Shown piece after piece: positions 37,542-54,062 of a stretch of DNA of 64,000 nucleotides. Below the pieces are notes generated by a model. The model saw nothing but the letters and a program-made list of their open reading frames with translations. It was not told the DNA's origin and searched no databases. Made by a program: the position numbers and the translations under genes. Positions within the stretch are counted from its first letter, which is position 1. Every line of letters begins with the position of its first letter. Source of the DNA: JBCDCP01 sp039181495 (GTDB taxonomy: Bacteria > Pseudomonadota > Alphaproteobacteria > Rhizobiales > Tepidamorphaceae); contig JBCDCP010000001.1 in the NCBI GenBank assembly GCA_039181495.1, forward strand, positions 6,507 through 70,506, given 5' to 3'.

Positions 37542-37590
37542 CACGGCCGGTGGTAGCGATCTTTCCAATTGGCAGGACCGTATCGCGTGC

Positions 37591-37968
37591 ATGGAAGATC
37601 TGCTCAGGGCGGCCTATGCAGCGAATATTCTCATTCTGTTGCCGGTCGTGGTGTCGCTGTTTCGTGTGCGTTCGATTGAACCGCTGCCGGCATTCGGTCA
37701 CTGCGGGTCCGCAGATGCGCCGGTCGCCTTTGTGCTGGCGAGCCTCTGGGGTGGAATCTTAATGTGTTCCGCACTTGGCCTGTTCGCGCCGGTGGCCCTT
37801 ATCCCGCTACTGATCTTTCAAGTGGTCTACAAGGCTATCTACCTCGCCAGCTTTGTCGCTCTGGCAGTGCTGCGCGGCAAGCATGACACCGTGCCCATAG
37901 GAATGGTCGCCGTCTTCTCGGTCATTGTCACGGTATGGCCACCGCTGATCTGGTTTTCGTGGGTCTAG
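37591..37968 (+). CDS. Small multi-spanning membrane protein, unknown function
   Basis: Predicted 125-aa inner-membrane protein with about four hydrophobic segments (ANILILLPVVVSLF, VAFVLASLWGGILMCSALGLF, LIPLLIFQVVYKAIYLASFVAL, GMVAVFSVIVTVWPPLIWF). Not recognised. It is divergent from bchE, so it may share the PpsR/FnrL control region, and converges with crtA. Start has no strong ribosome site. Confidence 0.6.
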   Translation: MEDLLRAAYAANILILLPVVVSLFRVRSIEPLPAFGHCGSADAPVAFVLASLWGGILMCSALGLFAPVALIPLLIFQVVYKAIYLASFVALAVLRGKHDTVPIGMVAVFSVIVTVWPPLIWFSWV

Positions 37969-38013
37969 ACATGATCGATGTCAGAGGGTTGGTCGGACCA
38001 GCCTCGTTTCCGT

Positions 38014-38781
38014 TCAGCCAAACTGCAGTTCGGCTGGAAGTGGGTCGCGTCCGCCCCATTGGCCTTCAAAGCCCAGAACGCGGAAGCGAGCGTAGAGTTC
38101 CTCGCGGAACCAGCCATTGCGGCGTACTTCCTTGATCGCAGCTGAGTGAAACTGGCTGCGATAGGCAAAATTCTTCATTGCCTGGACGTCGTCCCAGATG
38201 GAAAACGTGACCTGCTGAAGCCATGGCACCTCACCAATACCGATCTTGAACAGCATATGGGTTTCCTCACGCACCGTGGTCGAGATGTCCGGTGCCCAGC
38301 GCCAGAAACTGATGGCATGCTGCGGCTTCACTGTTGCCCGGGTCAGCACCGCCATGGGGAGGGGCGGGTCGTCGTCGGGCACGATGTCGAACGGCGCATC
38401 AGAATCCCAGACCCCTCGGCTCGAGATGGCCTGAATGTAGACCGTCCAGTGCTCAATGGCGTGATCGCGATAGCGGTCATAAACCGCGCTGTTGCTGATG
38501 GCCTGGCGCGCTTGCATAAGGTCGTCCCAGGTGCCCATCAGCGCGTAAACGCCGAAATTAGGTATTGGCGTGAAGCCCTCACCAGTGCCTGAGCCGAACA
38601 TCTTGGCAAAGCCGATGCCGGGCGTCTGGTTGAACGCGGCCCGGGAGAACTGCATCTGGCTGAACGCCCAAAGCTTGTCGGCGGTGCCACCAAACCGGAA
38701 GAACGACAGTGCGATGGCTTGACCTGATGCTATCTCAGGCCTGCCTTGGGCTGTATCTTCATTGACCGGCGCAAGCATCAT
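38014..38781 (-). CDS. crtA: Spheroidene monooxygenase CrtA
   Basis: Carotenoid 2-ketolase (255 aa) that converts spheroidene to spheroidenone with oxygen. SFFRFGGTADKLWAFSQMQF, FGSGTGEGFTPIPNFGVYAL and WTVYIQAISSRGVWD match the family. Start is the ATG pair at 38781/38778 after GGAG; an ORF reading from 38880 would overlap hemA and add non-homologous sequence. Last gene of the hemA-side run. Confidence 0.92.
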   Translation of the reverse strand: MMLAPVNEDTAQGRPEIASGQAIALSFFRFGGTADKLWAFSQMQFSRAAFNQTPGIGFAKMFGSGTGEGFTPIPNFGVYALMGTWDDLMQARQAISNSAVYDRYRDHAIEHWTVYIQAISSRGVWDSDAPFDIVPDDDPPLPMAVLTRATVKPQHAISFWRWAPDISTTVREETHMLFKIGIGEVPWLQQVTFSIWDDVQAMKNFAYRSQFHSAAIKEVRRNGWFREELYARFRVLGFEGQWGGRDPLPAELQFG

Positions 38782-38827
38782 GCTTCTCCGGAATAGAGCA
38801 CTTGGTTGGCGCGAAAACCGAACGCGA

Positions 38828-40042
38828 TCAGGCGACAGCGCGGGCCAATGCGCATTGCGACCAGAGTTCGCCGATGGCATCGACCAAGTGTTCGATATCG
38901 GCTTCGGTGTGCAACGGTGATGGTGTCAGTCGCAGCCGCTCGGTGCCGCGTGGCACCGTCGGGTAGTTGATTGGCTGCACATAGATGTTGTGATGGTCGA
39001 GCAGGTGATCAGAGATCCACTTGCACTTGACCGGATCGCCAACCATGACCGGAACGATGTGGCTCGGATTTGGCATGTGCGGAATGCCGTTTGCATCAAG
39101 CCGTGCCCGCAGCTTGGCGACAATCGCCTGATGCGCGCGACGTTCCTCCTGGCTCTCCTTTAGGTGCCGGATTGAAGCCGCAGCACCTGCGGCCAATGCC
39201 GGCGGCAGAGCCGTGGTGAAAATGAACCCCGACGCGAAGCTGCGCACGAAGTCGCACATGGCCGCCGAGCCGGTGATGTAGCCACCCATGACCCCGAAGG
39301 CCTTGCCCAGCGTGCCTTCGATGAGGCTGACGCGATCCATGAGACCTTCGCGCTCGGCAATGCCGCCTCCACGCGGGCCATACAGACCGACGGCGTGGAC
39401 TTCGTCGAGATAGGTGAAGGCGCCATACTTCTCGGCGACATCAAGAATGTCTGCCATGGGCGAGATATCACCGTCCATGGAGTAGACCGATTCGAACGCC
39501 ACGACCTTGGGACGACCGGGCTCAATGCCACGCAACTTGGCTTCAAGGTCTGCGACATCATTGTGCCGGAACAGCTGCTTCTCGGCGCGGCTGTGGCGGA
39601 TGCCTTCGATCATCGAGGCGTGGTTTCCGGCGTCTGACAGAATCACGCAGCCCGGGAGCTTGGCTCCGAGCGTCGAGAGGCTGGCCCAGTTCGAGACATA
39701 GCCGGAAGTAAACAGCAGAGCTGATTCCTTGCCGTGAAGGTCGGCCAGCTCACGCTCCAAAAGTACGTGATAGTGGTTGGTGCCGGAGATATTGCGGGTG
39801 CCGCCTGCGCCTGCACCGCAACGTTCGATCGCTTCCTGCATGGCGGCCGTCACCTTGGAGTGCTGGCCCATGCCGAGATAGTCGTTGGAACACCAGACGG
39901 TGACATCGTGGGTGCCGTCACCGGAGTGTCGCGTCGCGCGCGGGAAATCGCCGCGGTGCCGCTCAAGATCAGCGAACACGCGATAGCGACCTTCTTCGTG
40001 AAGGCCGTCCAGCTCGGTCTTAAAGAAGCTCTCGTAATTCAT
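38828..40042 (-). CDS. hemA: 5-aminolevulinate synthase HemA
   Basis: PLP-dependent condensation of glycine and succinyl-CoA (404 aa), entry to tetrapyrroles. Substrate motif [17 protein letters not shown] and the PLP Lys in [12 protein letters not shown] are visible. RBS GGGGAGAAG before ATG. In-cluster hemA is typical of alphaproteobacterial phototrophs. Confidence 0.96.
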   Translation of the reverse strand: MNYESFFKTELDGLHEEGRYRVFADLERHRGDFPRATRHSGDGTHDVTVWCSNDYLGMGQHSKVTAAMQEAIERCGAGAGGTRNISGTNHYHVLLERELADLHGKESALLFTSGYVSNWASLSTLGAKLPGCVILSDAGNHASMIEGIRHSRAEKQLFRHNDVADLEAKLRGIEPGRPKVVAFESVYSMDGDISPMADILDVAEKYGAFTYLDEVHAVGLYGPRGGGIAEREGLMDRVSLIEGTLGKAFGVMGGYITGSAAMCDFVRSFASGFIFTTALPPALAAGAAASIRHLKESQEERRAHQAIVAKLRARLDANGIPHMPNPSHIVPVMVGDPVKCKWISDHLLDHHNIYVQPINYPTVPRGTERLRLTPSPLHTEADIEHLVDAIGELWSQCALARAVA

Positions 40043-40139
40043 CGTCTTCTCCCCAGTTCCCCATTCCCTGTCTTCGTGTTTCCCGGGAAAGGGCGGATAT
40101 CTTGTCGTCCCTCGCCGACTGTCGCCTTTGGCACCTTCT

Positions 40140-41078
40140 TTATTGCCATTCTAATTTTAGAGCATTCGGTCTGCGATTGTCCCTTGTGGCTACTGCGGAC
40201 GGGTGTGACACGGAGTCGCCCCGCAGTTGTGTTCGATCGAATCCTGCGGTCACTGGCGCAGCAGCATGGCTGGTGCCCGATGGTGCCAGCACATAGTCCG
40301 CGCCGCGTGCAATTTCGCTTTCATCGCGCGCCCGCAATGCCCAGCGCCACAGCGCTGCATCGGGAATCGGCAGCACAAAAAACCAGTGCTCCACGATGGC
40401 CAGTGCGAGGAATGTGGCGACCAGCGTGATCCCCGCCTGCACGAAAGGATCGCCGCTGGCGAGACCAAGATGAATGAGCCAGCCAAGCGCGATGCTCGCC
40501 AGCGTGACGACGACCGGAAACAGCGCGTTGATGCGGTCGCGCCGGAAGTAGCTCTTCAGATAGGCGAGATGCTCGGGCAGGAACTCTTCGGCCAGATTGG
40601 GGGCACCGAGAAACACATTTAGCTTTGCCGAAATGCGCATGGCCCAGAGGACGGTGAACGTCCACAGTGCGATCTGATTGTCACCCGCCCAGCTCAGCCA
40701 AACCAGCATCAGCAGCGTTGTCAGGATCGCCAGCTCGTGATGCAGGATGGTCTCGAAAGCGGCGCGGAAGCGCGGATTTCCGCTTAGATCGGGAGGGCAG
40801 GGTGTGCGCCGGGGGCCGGTCACGTAGCCGAACAGAAAGCTCATCTCGTGCCAGGCCCAGATGAGCAGACCGCAGCTGAAGCCAGCAAAAGCACCGGCGA
40901 CCGTGGTGTTGTCGCGAATGGCATCGACACCAAACAGCGCCAGTACAGCGACAATGCTGGCCAATGCCATGACCACTTCTCGGGCGAAGGGGGACAAGCG
41001 CAGCAACAGCAGGATCGCCCCGGTGGAAAACCACCAGGCAAAGATGGCAAAGCCGATCGCGATCACTGCTGTCTGCAT
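40140..41078 (-). CDS. puhE: PuhE, photosynthetic complex putative assembly protein 2
   Basis: Membrane protein (312 aa, about seven helices, DUF3623) encoded with acsF and hemA in purple bacteria and linked to photosystem assembly and bacteriochlorophyll regulation. [34 protein letters not shown] and [20 protein letters not shown] are typical. A C-terminal tail of about 50 polar residues is present. Lies between acsF (31 bp) and hemA (97 bp). Confidence 0.88.
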   Translation of the reverse strand: MQTAVIAIGFAIFAWWFSTGAILLLLRLSPFAREVVMALASIVAVLALFGVDAIRDNTTVAGAFAGFSCGLLIWAWHEMSFLFGYVTGPRRTPCPPDLSGNPRFRAAFETILHHELAILTTLLMLVWLSWAGDNQIALWTFTVLWAMRISAKLNVFLGAPNLAEEFLPEHLAYLKSYFRRDRINALFPVVVTLASIALGWLIHLGLASGDPFVQAGITLVATFLALAIVEHWFFVLPIPDAALWRWALRARDESEIARGADYVLAPSGTSHAAAPVTAGFDRTQLRGDSVSHPSAVATRDNRRPNALKLEWQ

Positions 41079-41109
41079 AGCCTGTTCTTGATCCCTCTTT
41101 CGATTATCC

Positions 41110-42207
41110 TCACCAGGCCGGTTGCAAACGGCTGGTGTCGGGGATTTCGTTCTCGATCACCGGAATCATGTAGAGCCGGGCAAAGACCACGCCTGCGCGC
41201 GCCATCAGCCAGGCCTTCTTGATCCGTGCTCCGAGACTCGTGTCTTCCTCGATTGCGTTCATCTTCCGGTTCAGCGCTTCGAGTTCCTTCAGTCGGGCCA
41301 GAAAGGCGGGGTTGTCGAGATCGATGAGCACCGGAAAGACCTGCTTGGAGATCTCCGAGGTGATGCGAAACACTTGCATGTCGTAGTCGTCGATATCGAC
41401 GCCAACCGCGTCGTGGAAGGCCGGGCGGGCGTGGTCGCGGCAGTACATTGTTGCGAACACGGCCAGCAGGAAAAACCGGATCCAAAGCCGGTTGCGGCCC
41501 TCGAGCATGTCCGGGTTGGCGCGCATCAGAAGCGAGAATGCTTCGCCGTGGCGGAACTCGTCATTGCACCACTGCTCGAACCACTTGAAGATCGGATGGA
41601 AGCGTTTTTCGGGATGCTTCTCGAAATGCCGGAAGATCGAGATGTAACGGGCATAGCCGATCTTCTCAGACAGGTAAGTGGCATAGAAGATGAACTTCGG
41701 CCGGAAATAAGTGTACTTCTTGGCCTTGGTCAGAAAGCCGAGATTGACCGCAAAATCGAACTCGCGCAGCGCGTCATTGATGAAGCCGGCATGGCGGGCC
41801 TCATCGCGGCTCATCAACGCGAAGAGCTGGCAAATGTCCTTGTTTGTGCCGCGGCGCTTCATCTCCTTGTAGAGCACGCAGCCGGAGAACTCGGCCGTGA
41901 GCGAGCTGACCAGGAAATCGATGAGCTCCTCGCGCAATTCGGTATCGAGAGCGTCGAGATCGATCTGGTCCCAGTCGGCATTTTTCTTGAAGTGTCCCTT
42001 GTTGGGATCGGACTCCATTTCCGCAATCAGCGCATCCCATTCGGCACGCACCGGTGCGACGTCGATCTTGTCGAGCGTGTCGAAATCGGTGGTGTAGAAG
42101 CGGGGGTTCAGAAGTGTCGACTTCTGCGCCATCTGCGTGGTGACGTTCTGTTCGCTCACCTGGTCCGTGAGCTTCTGAATGTCTTCGGGACGAGCGGGGG
42201 CGTTCAT
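41110..42207 (-). CDS. acsF: Aerobic Mg-protoporphyrin IX monomethyl ester cyclase AcsF
   Basis: Oxygen-dependent ring-E cyclase (365 aa), a di-iron protein. The two iron-binding E-x-x-H motifs are [10 protein letters not shown] and [11 protein letters not shown]. The start overlaps the preceding bciE-like gene by 4 bp (ATGA). Present together with bchE, so both aerobic and anaerobic routes are encoded. Confidence 0.96.
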   Translation of the reverse strand: MNAPARPEDIQKLTDQVSEQNVTTQMAQKSTLLNPRFYTTDFDTLDKIDVAPVRAEWDALIAEMESDPNKGHFKKNADWDQIDLDALDTELREELIDFLVSSLTAEFSGCVLYKEMKRRGTNKDICQLFALMSRDEARHAGFINDALREFDFAVNLGFLTKAKKYTYFRPKFIFYATYLSEKIGYARYISIFRHFEKHPEKRFHPIFKWFEQWCNDEFRHGEAFSLLMRANPDMLEGRNRLWIRFFLLAVFATMYCRDHARPAFHDAVGVDIDDYDMQVFRITSEISKQVFPVLIDLDNPAFLARLKELEALNRKMNAIEEDTSLGARIKKAWLMARAGVVFARLYMIPVIENEIPDTSRLQPAW

Positions 42208-42536
42208 AGTTTCACCTCCTCAGAGAAGCTGAATTCGCACAGTTCCATGAATTCGAAGTCGCCGGTCATGCGGGTCCACAGACGCTCGGGCCACGTGGCG
42301 CGCAGGATGGTGGCACGACGGTCGAATTGCTGGACTTCGCCGTAGGGGACTTCGATAGCCGATCCATGGACGACCACTTCGTCACCGGGCTCGACAGTTC
42401 GACCGCCGGCAAAACGAACATGCGCGTGCAGGCTCTCGAACGTATGAGACACTTCAACTGTACAATCGACATCTTCGCTGCTGGCACCAAACAGACGTGC
42501 GAACAAGGAAGGCTGGTGCAGGGCTGTATCGCTCAT
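42204..42536 (-). CDS. bciE: BciE-like auxiliary protein of the aerobic cyclase
   Basis: Small soluble protein (110 aa) immediately upstream of and overlapping acsF. In Rhodobacter a small protein encoded next to acsF, BciE, is needed for AcsF activity; position and size support the same role. Contains [20 protein letters not shown] and ends [18 protein letters not shown]. Its start overlaps the stop of a 34-codon ORF (ATGA). Assignment rests mainly on context. Confidence 0.65.
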   Translation of the reverse strand: MSDTALHQPSLFARLFGASSEDVDCTVEVSHTFESLHAHVRFAGGRTVEPGDEVVVHGSAIEVPYGEVQQFDRRATILRATWPERLWTRMTGDFEFMELCEFSFSEEVKL

Positions 42537-42637
42537 CGGCCTGCCTCCCGGACACGTGGTGTCGCTGGTATGTCGATGGTCGCTCTCTGCCTGACGGCAG
42601 TCTCTGAAGATCGCGGAACTTTGTCTGATGCTCCCAT
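42533..42637 (-). CDS. 34-residue microprotein upstream of bciE
   Basis: Predicted 34-aa basic, hydrophilic peptide beginning MGASDKVPRSSETAVRQRAT. Preceded by a near-perfect Shine-Dalgarno (AGGAGGGG, five bases before ATG) and ending with an ATGA overlap into bciE. It may be a genuine microprotein or a leader that couples translation. It occupies the position where puhB/puhC normally sit. Not recognised. Confidence 0.5.
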   Translation of the reverse strand: MGASDKVPRSSETAVRQRATIDIPATPRVREAGR

Positions 42638-42713
42638 GTCTTCCCCTCCTAAAATCAAAGAACGTCGTTTGCGTATTTTCGGCGGGCGTCTTGCTGCGTC
42701 CTTGATTGGTCTC

Positions 42714-42761
42714 AAAGGCCTGTTCGGCCTTTTGTTGCGTCCGGCAGTTAATGCCGGACGC
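42714..42761. other. Two adjacent hairpins between puhA and the acsF operon
   Basis: AAAGGCC-TGTTC-GGCCTTT at 42714-42732 and GCGTCCGGCA-GTTAA-TGCCGGACGC at 42737-42761 (perfect 10-bp stem). In the minus direction a T-run is short, so they are weak terminators or RNA-processing elements separating puhA from the acsF unit. The direct repeat TTCTGCCGGC (x2) lies next to them at about 42766-42785. Confidence 0.5.
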
Positions 42762-42811
42762 TAACTTCTGCCGGCTTCTGCCGGCCTGTTCTGCGGTCTG
42801 TCGTTTCGATA

Positions 42812-43591
42812 CTACAGAAGCGGCTCCTGCCGTTTGGGATGGGCATAGAGCAGGCCGCCACCGTAGTAGCCCATGATCTTGTCCTCCTCGAGCAGAGTCA
42901 CCTGGGTTTTCTTCGCGGTCTCGGGGACCTTGGTGAACTGGGCTGCCGTGATTGCCGAAACCATCACGCGGCCCTCACGCGGTTTGACGTCGCAGAATGT
43001 CATCGGCAACAGGACATTCTTGGCCTTGGCGCCTGAACCGGTTGTCACCTCATAGTAGCGGATGATCTGCTCGGCCCGGTCGACCCAGATGTCGGCCACT
43101 TCACCCGCCTTCTCGCCGTCGGCACCAATGACAGAATAACCGCGCGGGTCACGATCCCCAGCTGCGACACTGAAGCTCTTGTCTGAACGCATCGGCACAA
43201 CGCGTGGCTTGTTGTCGAAGGTCACATCGACCACGTCGGGCCGCATTGCATAAGATGCCGGGCCAACGCCGTCTTGCATGGGGTTTCCTGTTGGCTCATA
43301 GGGTGCACCGTCCCAAGAACCAGTGCGTTCCAACTTGAGCTTACGGGTCTCGCGCACATCGTTGGGATAGGAGACCGACCCGCGCCCATGCGGCTTCTTG
43401 AAGGTCTTGGGGTCCGGCATGAATACCGGGCCGGGATTGTCCAGTTCGCCGGTCGTGTCGGACTCAAGCGGATAGCCTTCGCGCCGGGTCTCCATCTGGA
43501 GATAGAAGATCAGGCCAAAGAAGAAGACCCAGAACACGTAAAGTGTGATCTGAGCGACGTCGATATATTCGGTGACTGCTCCAAGTTCCAT
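42812..43591 (-). CDS. puhA: Reaction centre H subunit PuhA
   Basis: Photosynthetic reaction centre H subunit (259 aa), one N-terminal membrane helix (ITLYVFWVFFFGLIFYLQ) and a cytoplasmic PRC-barrel domain (GYSVIGADGEKAGEVADIWV). ATG 43591 is chosen because of GTGGAGG upstream; the GTG at 43603 lies in that ribosome site. Full-length and undamaged, although pufL and pufM are not in the window. Downstream puhB and puhC are missing. Confidence 0.95.
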   Translation of the reverse strand: MELGAVTEYIDVAQITLYVFWVFFFGLIFYLQMETRREGYPLESDTTGELDNPGPVFMPDPKTFKKPHGRGSVSYPNDVRETRKLKLERTGSWDGAPYEPTGNPMQDGVGPASYAMRPDVVDVTFDNKPRVVPMRSDKSFSVAAGDRDPRGYSVIGADGEKAGEVADIWVDRAEQIIRYYEVTTGSGAKAKNVLLPMTFCDVKPREGRVMVSAITAAQFTKVPETAKKTQVTLLEEDKIMGYYGGGLLYAHPKRQEPLL

Positions 43592-43648
43592 TTTATCCTC
43601 CACGCTCCGTGTGGTTGTCCCGGTTGAGCTCTCTGATGGCCCGCACCA

Positions 43649-45082
43649 TCAGCCGGGGAGTTCGGCCAGGCCGAACGAAGGCGACGTTGATCGGGCCCGG
43701 CGGTAGCGAACCAGCGGACCGATCGTGACAAGGGTTGCGAAAAGCAGTGCGATCTCGATGTGGTAGACCATGATATACCCGGTCGAGATGTCGTTTAGGG
43801 CCGGGCCAAGTGCGCCGGCTTCGGCGGCCTTTGTGGTCAGGTCGCGCAGGATTCCTCCTGCCGCAAGACCAAGGCCCATGGCCGTGGCCTGCACCGCGCC
43901 CCAGGCGCCGAGTGCGAGACCGTTGTCGCTGATCTCGGCGAGGTCCATGGCTGCGATCAATGCGCCAACCGCGAATAGGCCGCCGCCAAAGCCAATGAAG
44001 GTGACGCCAACCCTGAACAGCAAAGGTGAGGCAAGGGGTTGCGCAATGATCACTGCTGACAGGGCAAAAATGCCGACAAGCACGCCATAGGCGGCAAGCC
44101 TGTGCGGATCCATTCCGCGAGACAGGCTACGCGCGGCAATGGCAAGCCCGACAAGTGTTCCTCCGGCGAGCAGCGCGGTAAGAAGCGTTGTTGCGCTGAC
44201 AGAAAGGCCGAGCACCTCACCGCCATAGGGTTCCAGCAAAACGTCCTGCATGGCAAAGCCGGCAGTGCCCAGGCCGACGGCGAGCAGAAGACGGAAACAG
44301 CGCGGATCATTGCGTAACTTGGCCCAGGCTTCGGCAAAAGGCGGTCTTGGCGCAGACCTGTCGACGCGCTGACTGCGCCGCAGCTCCTGCTTCCAGAGCG
44401 CCAGTGCATTGAGAACCACAGTGGCGACGGCGGCACCCTGAATGACCTGAATGAGTCGTTTGGGAGAGAAGTCGGTGAGCAGTGCGCCGAAGATGAGCGC
44501 GCTGCCCAGCATCCCAACGAGCAGCATGACATATAACAGCGCGACGACGCGCGGGCGTGCCTGTTCCGGCGCAAGATCCGTTGCCAGTGCCAGCCCGGCG
44601 GTCTGGGTCATGTGCATCCCCGCTCCGACCAGCAGGAATGCCAATGCAGCCGCCGCTTGGCCAACCCACTCGGCGCCGCCATAGAACGGATCGGTCATCA
44701 CCAGAAGCGAGAACGGCATGATCGCGAGACCGCCAAACTGCAGCAGTGTGCCGTTCCATATGAAGGGTACACGGCGCCAGCCGAAGGCGGACTGATGGGT
44801 ATCTGAACGGTGGCCCATCAACGCCCGGAAGGGTGCAAAGACCAGCGGCAGTGAGACCATCACCGCGACGATCCACGTGGCGACACCCATCTCGACGATC
44901 ATCACGCGGTTGAGCGTGCCGGTCAGCAGGACAGCCGCCATTCCGACCGAGACTTGAAACAGCGACAGGCGCAACAGGCGCGACAAAGGCAGTTCGTCCG
45001 TGGCTGCGTCGGCAAACGGCAGAAAGCGGGGTCCAAGTGAGACCCACTCCTGCACGACCTGACGGGACAGACGCGTGATCAT
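43649..45082 (-). CDS. lhaA: LhaA, LH1 assembly protein (PucC/BCD family)
   Basis: Twelve-helix major-facilitator-like protein (477 aa) needed for LH1 assembly. LSRLLRLSLFQVSVGMAAVL, TLNRVMIVEMG and MGHRSDTHQSAFGWRRVPF are hallmark segments. Located between bchM (4-bp overlap) and puhA as in other alphaproteobacteria. Paralogue of the PucC-like protein at 58295-59707. Confidence 0.93.
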   Translation of the reverse strand: MITRLSRQVVQEWVSLGPRFLPFADAATDELPLSRLLRLSLFQVSVGMAAVLLTGTLNRVMIVEMGVATWIVAVMVSLPLVFAPFRALMGHRSDTHQSAFGWRRVPFIWNGTLLQFGGLAIMPFSLLVMTDPFYGGAEWVGQAAAALAFLLVGAGMHMTQTAGLALATDLAPEQARPRVVALLYVMLLVGMLGSALIFGALLTDFSPKRLIQVIQGAAVATVVLNALALWKQELRRSQRVDRSAPRPPFAEAWAKLRNDPRCFRLLLAVGLGTAGFAMQDVLLEPYGGEVLGLSVSATTLLTALLAGGTLVGLAIAARSLSRGMDPHRLAAYGVLVGIFALSAVIIAQPLASPLLFRVGVTFIGFGGGLFAVGALIAAMDLAEISDNGLALGAWGAVQATAMGLGLAAGGILRDLTTKAAEAGALGPALNDISTGYIMVYHIEIALLFATLVTIGPLVRYRRARSTSPSFGLAELPG

Positions 45083-45816
45083 CTGCGTTCTCCCGTGTCG
45101 GGATGTGTCGTCCGGCGCAGTTCGAAAGCTTGCGATGTGTAAAACCCGCTGGCGATGCGCTGTGTCCTGCCGGCCTGCCAGGATTTGAGGCCTGGCTCAC
45201 GATCGCACAATGCCAGCAGCTTCCTGGGCGCAACTGGCTCGATGGCCGGCGCGCGGTCGGAGCGGGGAAACAGTTTACCGGCCGCATGCATAGCGGTAAG
45301 CGCCGGGGTACGCGGCGCGAATGTGAATACAATCGAATGTCGCGTGCGTGCTGCCAGTGCTGACAGGACACAGACCGCATCCGGCGCGCGATAATGGATG
45401 AGAGAGTCCATTGCCACCACATGGTCGAACCGGCCAAGAGCTTCGTCGAGCATGTCGCCGGACCGGAAATCGATCTGTGCCAGTGTGTCCGCATCGATCA
45501 GCTCAGCTGAGCGTTGCCGTGCTACGTCGACCAGTGTCGGTGACAGATCAATCGCCAAAACGTCAGCGCCGCGTCTGGCGGCTTCGATCGCGAATGCTCC
45601 GGTGCCGCAGCCGGCATCGAGCACCCGTTTTCCTGAAAGATCGTCCGGCAACCATGACAGTAATGTCGCCCGCATGCGATCACGGCCTGCCCGGACCGTG
45701 GCGCGGACACCGCTGACATCTTCTGTCGATGTCAGCTTGCGCCAGGCTTCGGCCGCGGTTGAATCGAAATAGGTTTCGATCTTTCCGCGGCGGTCGCGAT
45801 AGGTGAGCGTTGGCAT
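45079..45816 (-). CDS. bchM: Mg-protoporphyrin IX O-methyltransferase BchM
   Basis: SAM-dependent methyltransferase (245 aa) forming Mg-protoporphyrin monomethyl ester, the cyclase substrate. SAM loop VLDAGCGTGAFAIEAARRGA at about residues 66-85; FDHVVAMDSLIHY follows. Between bchL (21-bp gap) and lhaA. Confidence 0.95.
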   Translation of the reverse strand: MPTLTYRDRRGKIETYFDSTAAEAWRKLTSTEDVSGVRATVRAGRDRMRATLLSWLPDDLSGKRVLDAGCGTGAFAIEAARRGADVLAIDLSPTLVDVARQRSAELIDADTLAQIDFRSGDMLDEALGRFDHVVAMDSLIHYRAPDAVCVLSALAARTRHSIVFTFAPRTPALTAMHAAGKLFPRSDRAPAIEPVAPRKLLALCDREPGLKSWQAGRTQRIASGFYTSQAFELRRTTHPDTGERR

Positions 45817-45837
45817 GGTCCGGTTCTACCCTCCGCC

Positions 45838-50571
<4,734 letters not shown>

Positions 50572-50600
<29 letters not shown>

Positions 50601-52194
50601 AAAGCGTCTCGACGGTGATGGTTGCGATGCCACGCTCTGAAGCGAAGCGTTCGGTGTTGCGGCGGGCCTTGCCGCGTACGAAGAATGGAATCTTGCGCAG
50701 TTCCTTTTCCGCATCGCCCGACCAGGACAACGCATCGGTCTCGTTCGGTTCAGCGGTATCTGCCGGGGCTGCGTCGGGCATGACGATGGGCTCGCCGGGG
50801 GCACCGTCGCTTGGGGCTTTGCGACCATGCCCGAGATGCGAAGCGCCGGCTTCATCGTGGAACTCGAAGTCTTCGCGGAACATCGTCAGCAAGTGTTCCT
50901 CGAGCCCCATCGTCAGCGGGTGGACCCAGGTATCGAAGAGGACGTTGGCGCCCTCGAAACCCATCTGGGGCGAATAGCGTGCGGGATAGTCCTGAACGTG
51001 CACGGGCGCCGAGATGACAGCGCAGCCTATGCCCAGCCTTTTGGCGATGTGGCGTTCCATCTGGGTGCCAAGGACCAGCTCAGGCTGTGCTTCGGTGATG
51101 GCATTCTCGACATCGAGATAGTCGTCGGTGATCAGCGCCTCGAGACCATAGGATTCGGCTGCGGCCCGCACATCGCGGGCAAACTCGCGGGAATAGGTGC
51201 CAAGGCCGACGACCTCGAAAGCGAACTCTTCTGAAGCAACGCGTGCAGCGGCGAGGGCATGAGTCGCATCGCCAAAAATGAAGACGCGCTTTCCTGTCAG
51301 ATATGTCGAGTCGATCGAGCGTGAGTACCAAGGCAGGCGGGAGCCTTCCCCGTCCAGGACGTGACTCACGTCAAGGCCAGTGATCTCACCGACCTCCGAA
51401 ACGAAATCGCGTGTTGCGCCATATCCGATTGGGACAATGGTCGTCATCGGCTGGCGGAAGGTGCGCTTGAGCCAACCCGCGGCGACATGTGCGATCTCGG
51501 GATACATGACGACGTTGAAATCGGCCTCGCCAATCGCAGCGATGTCTGAAGGCCGCGCCGGCATAGGCGCAACGACGTGCACATCAACTCCGATCAGATC
51601 GAGCAGGCGGGTGAGTTCGGTGATGTCGTCACGATGACGAAAGCCGAGCCCTGTCGGGCCAAGCAGATTGGCGCATGGGCGGCGGCCCTGCTCGGCAGCG
51701 GCCGCTGCGATCTCACCGGCCCCCGGGCTGGCCGTGCCGGGTGCTGGAGCGTGTGGACCAGCCAATGAGCGGACCAACTGGTAGAAGGTTTCGGCCGCGC
51801 CCCAGTTCTCCTTCTTGGAGTAAGACGGCAGCTCAAGCGGCACGACAGGAACAGGCAGGTTGAGTGCCTTGGCCAGCCCGCCGGGATCGTCCTGTATCAG
51901 TTCTGCCGTACAGGATGCTCCGACGATCAGCGCCTGGGGATCGAAGCGCTCATAGGCGTCACGCACTGCTGACTTCATCAGCTCTGCGGTATCGCCGCCC
52001 AGATCGCGCGCCTGAAATGTGGTGTAGGTCACAGGTGGTCGTGCCTTGCGCCGTTCGATCATCGTGAACAGCAGATCGGCATAGGTATCGCCCTGCGGCG
52101 CATGCAACACGTAATGCAGCCCGTCCATTCCGGTTGCGACCCGCATGGCGCCGACATGGGGCGGACCTTCATATGTCCAGACGGTCAGCTGCAT
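50572..52194 (-). CDS. bchB: Dark-operative protochlorophyllide reductase subunit BchB
   Basis: NifK-like subunit (540 aa) of the BchNB catalytic tetramer. [20 protein letters not shown] starts the protein; the cluster Cys is in [14 protein letters not shown]; a C-terminal PCP-reductase domain ([20 protein letters not shown]) closes it. Three bp after the bchN stop. Confidence 0.96.
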
Positions 52195-52197
52195 CGC

Positions 52198-54062
<1,865 letters not shown>

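Noticed and set aside
38782..38880. Longer CrtA start at 38880
   Set aside because: It overlaps hemA, and the CrtA-like sequence plus GGAG ribosome site begin at 38781.
50601..50855. N-terminal extension of bchH to 50855
   Set aside because: The added 85 residues lie in bchB, are low-complexity Pro/Arg rich and do not resemble BchH.
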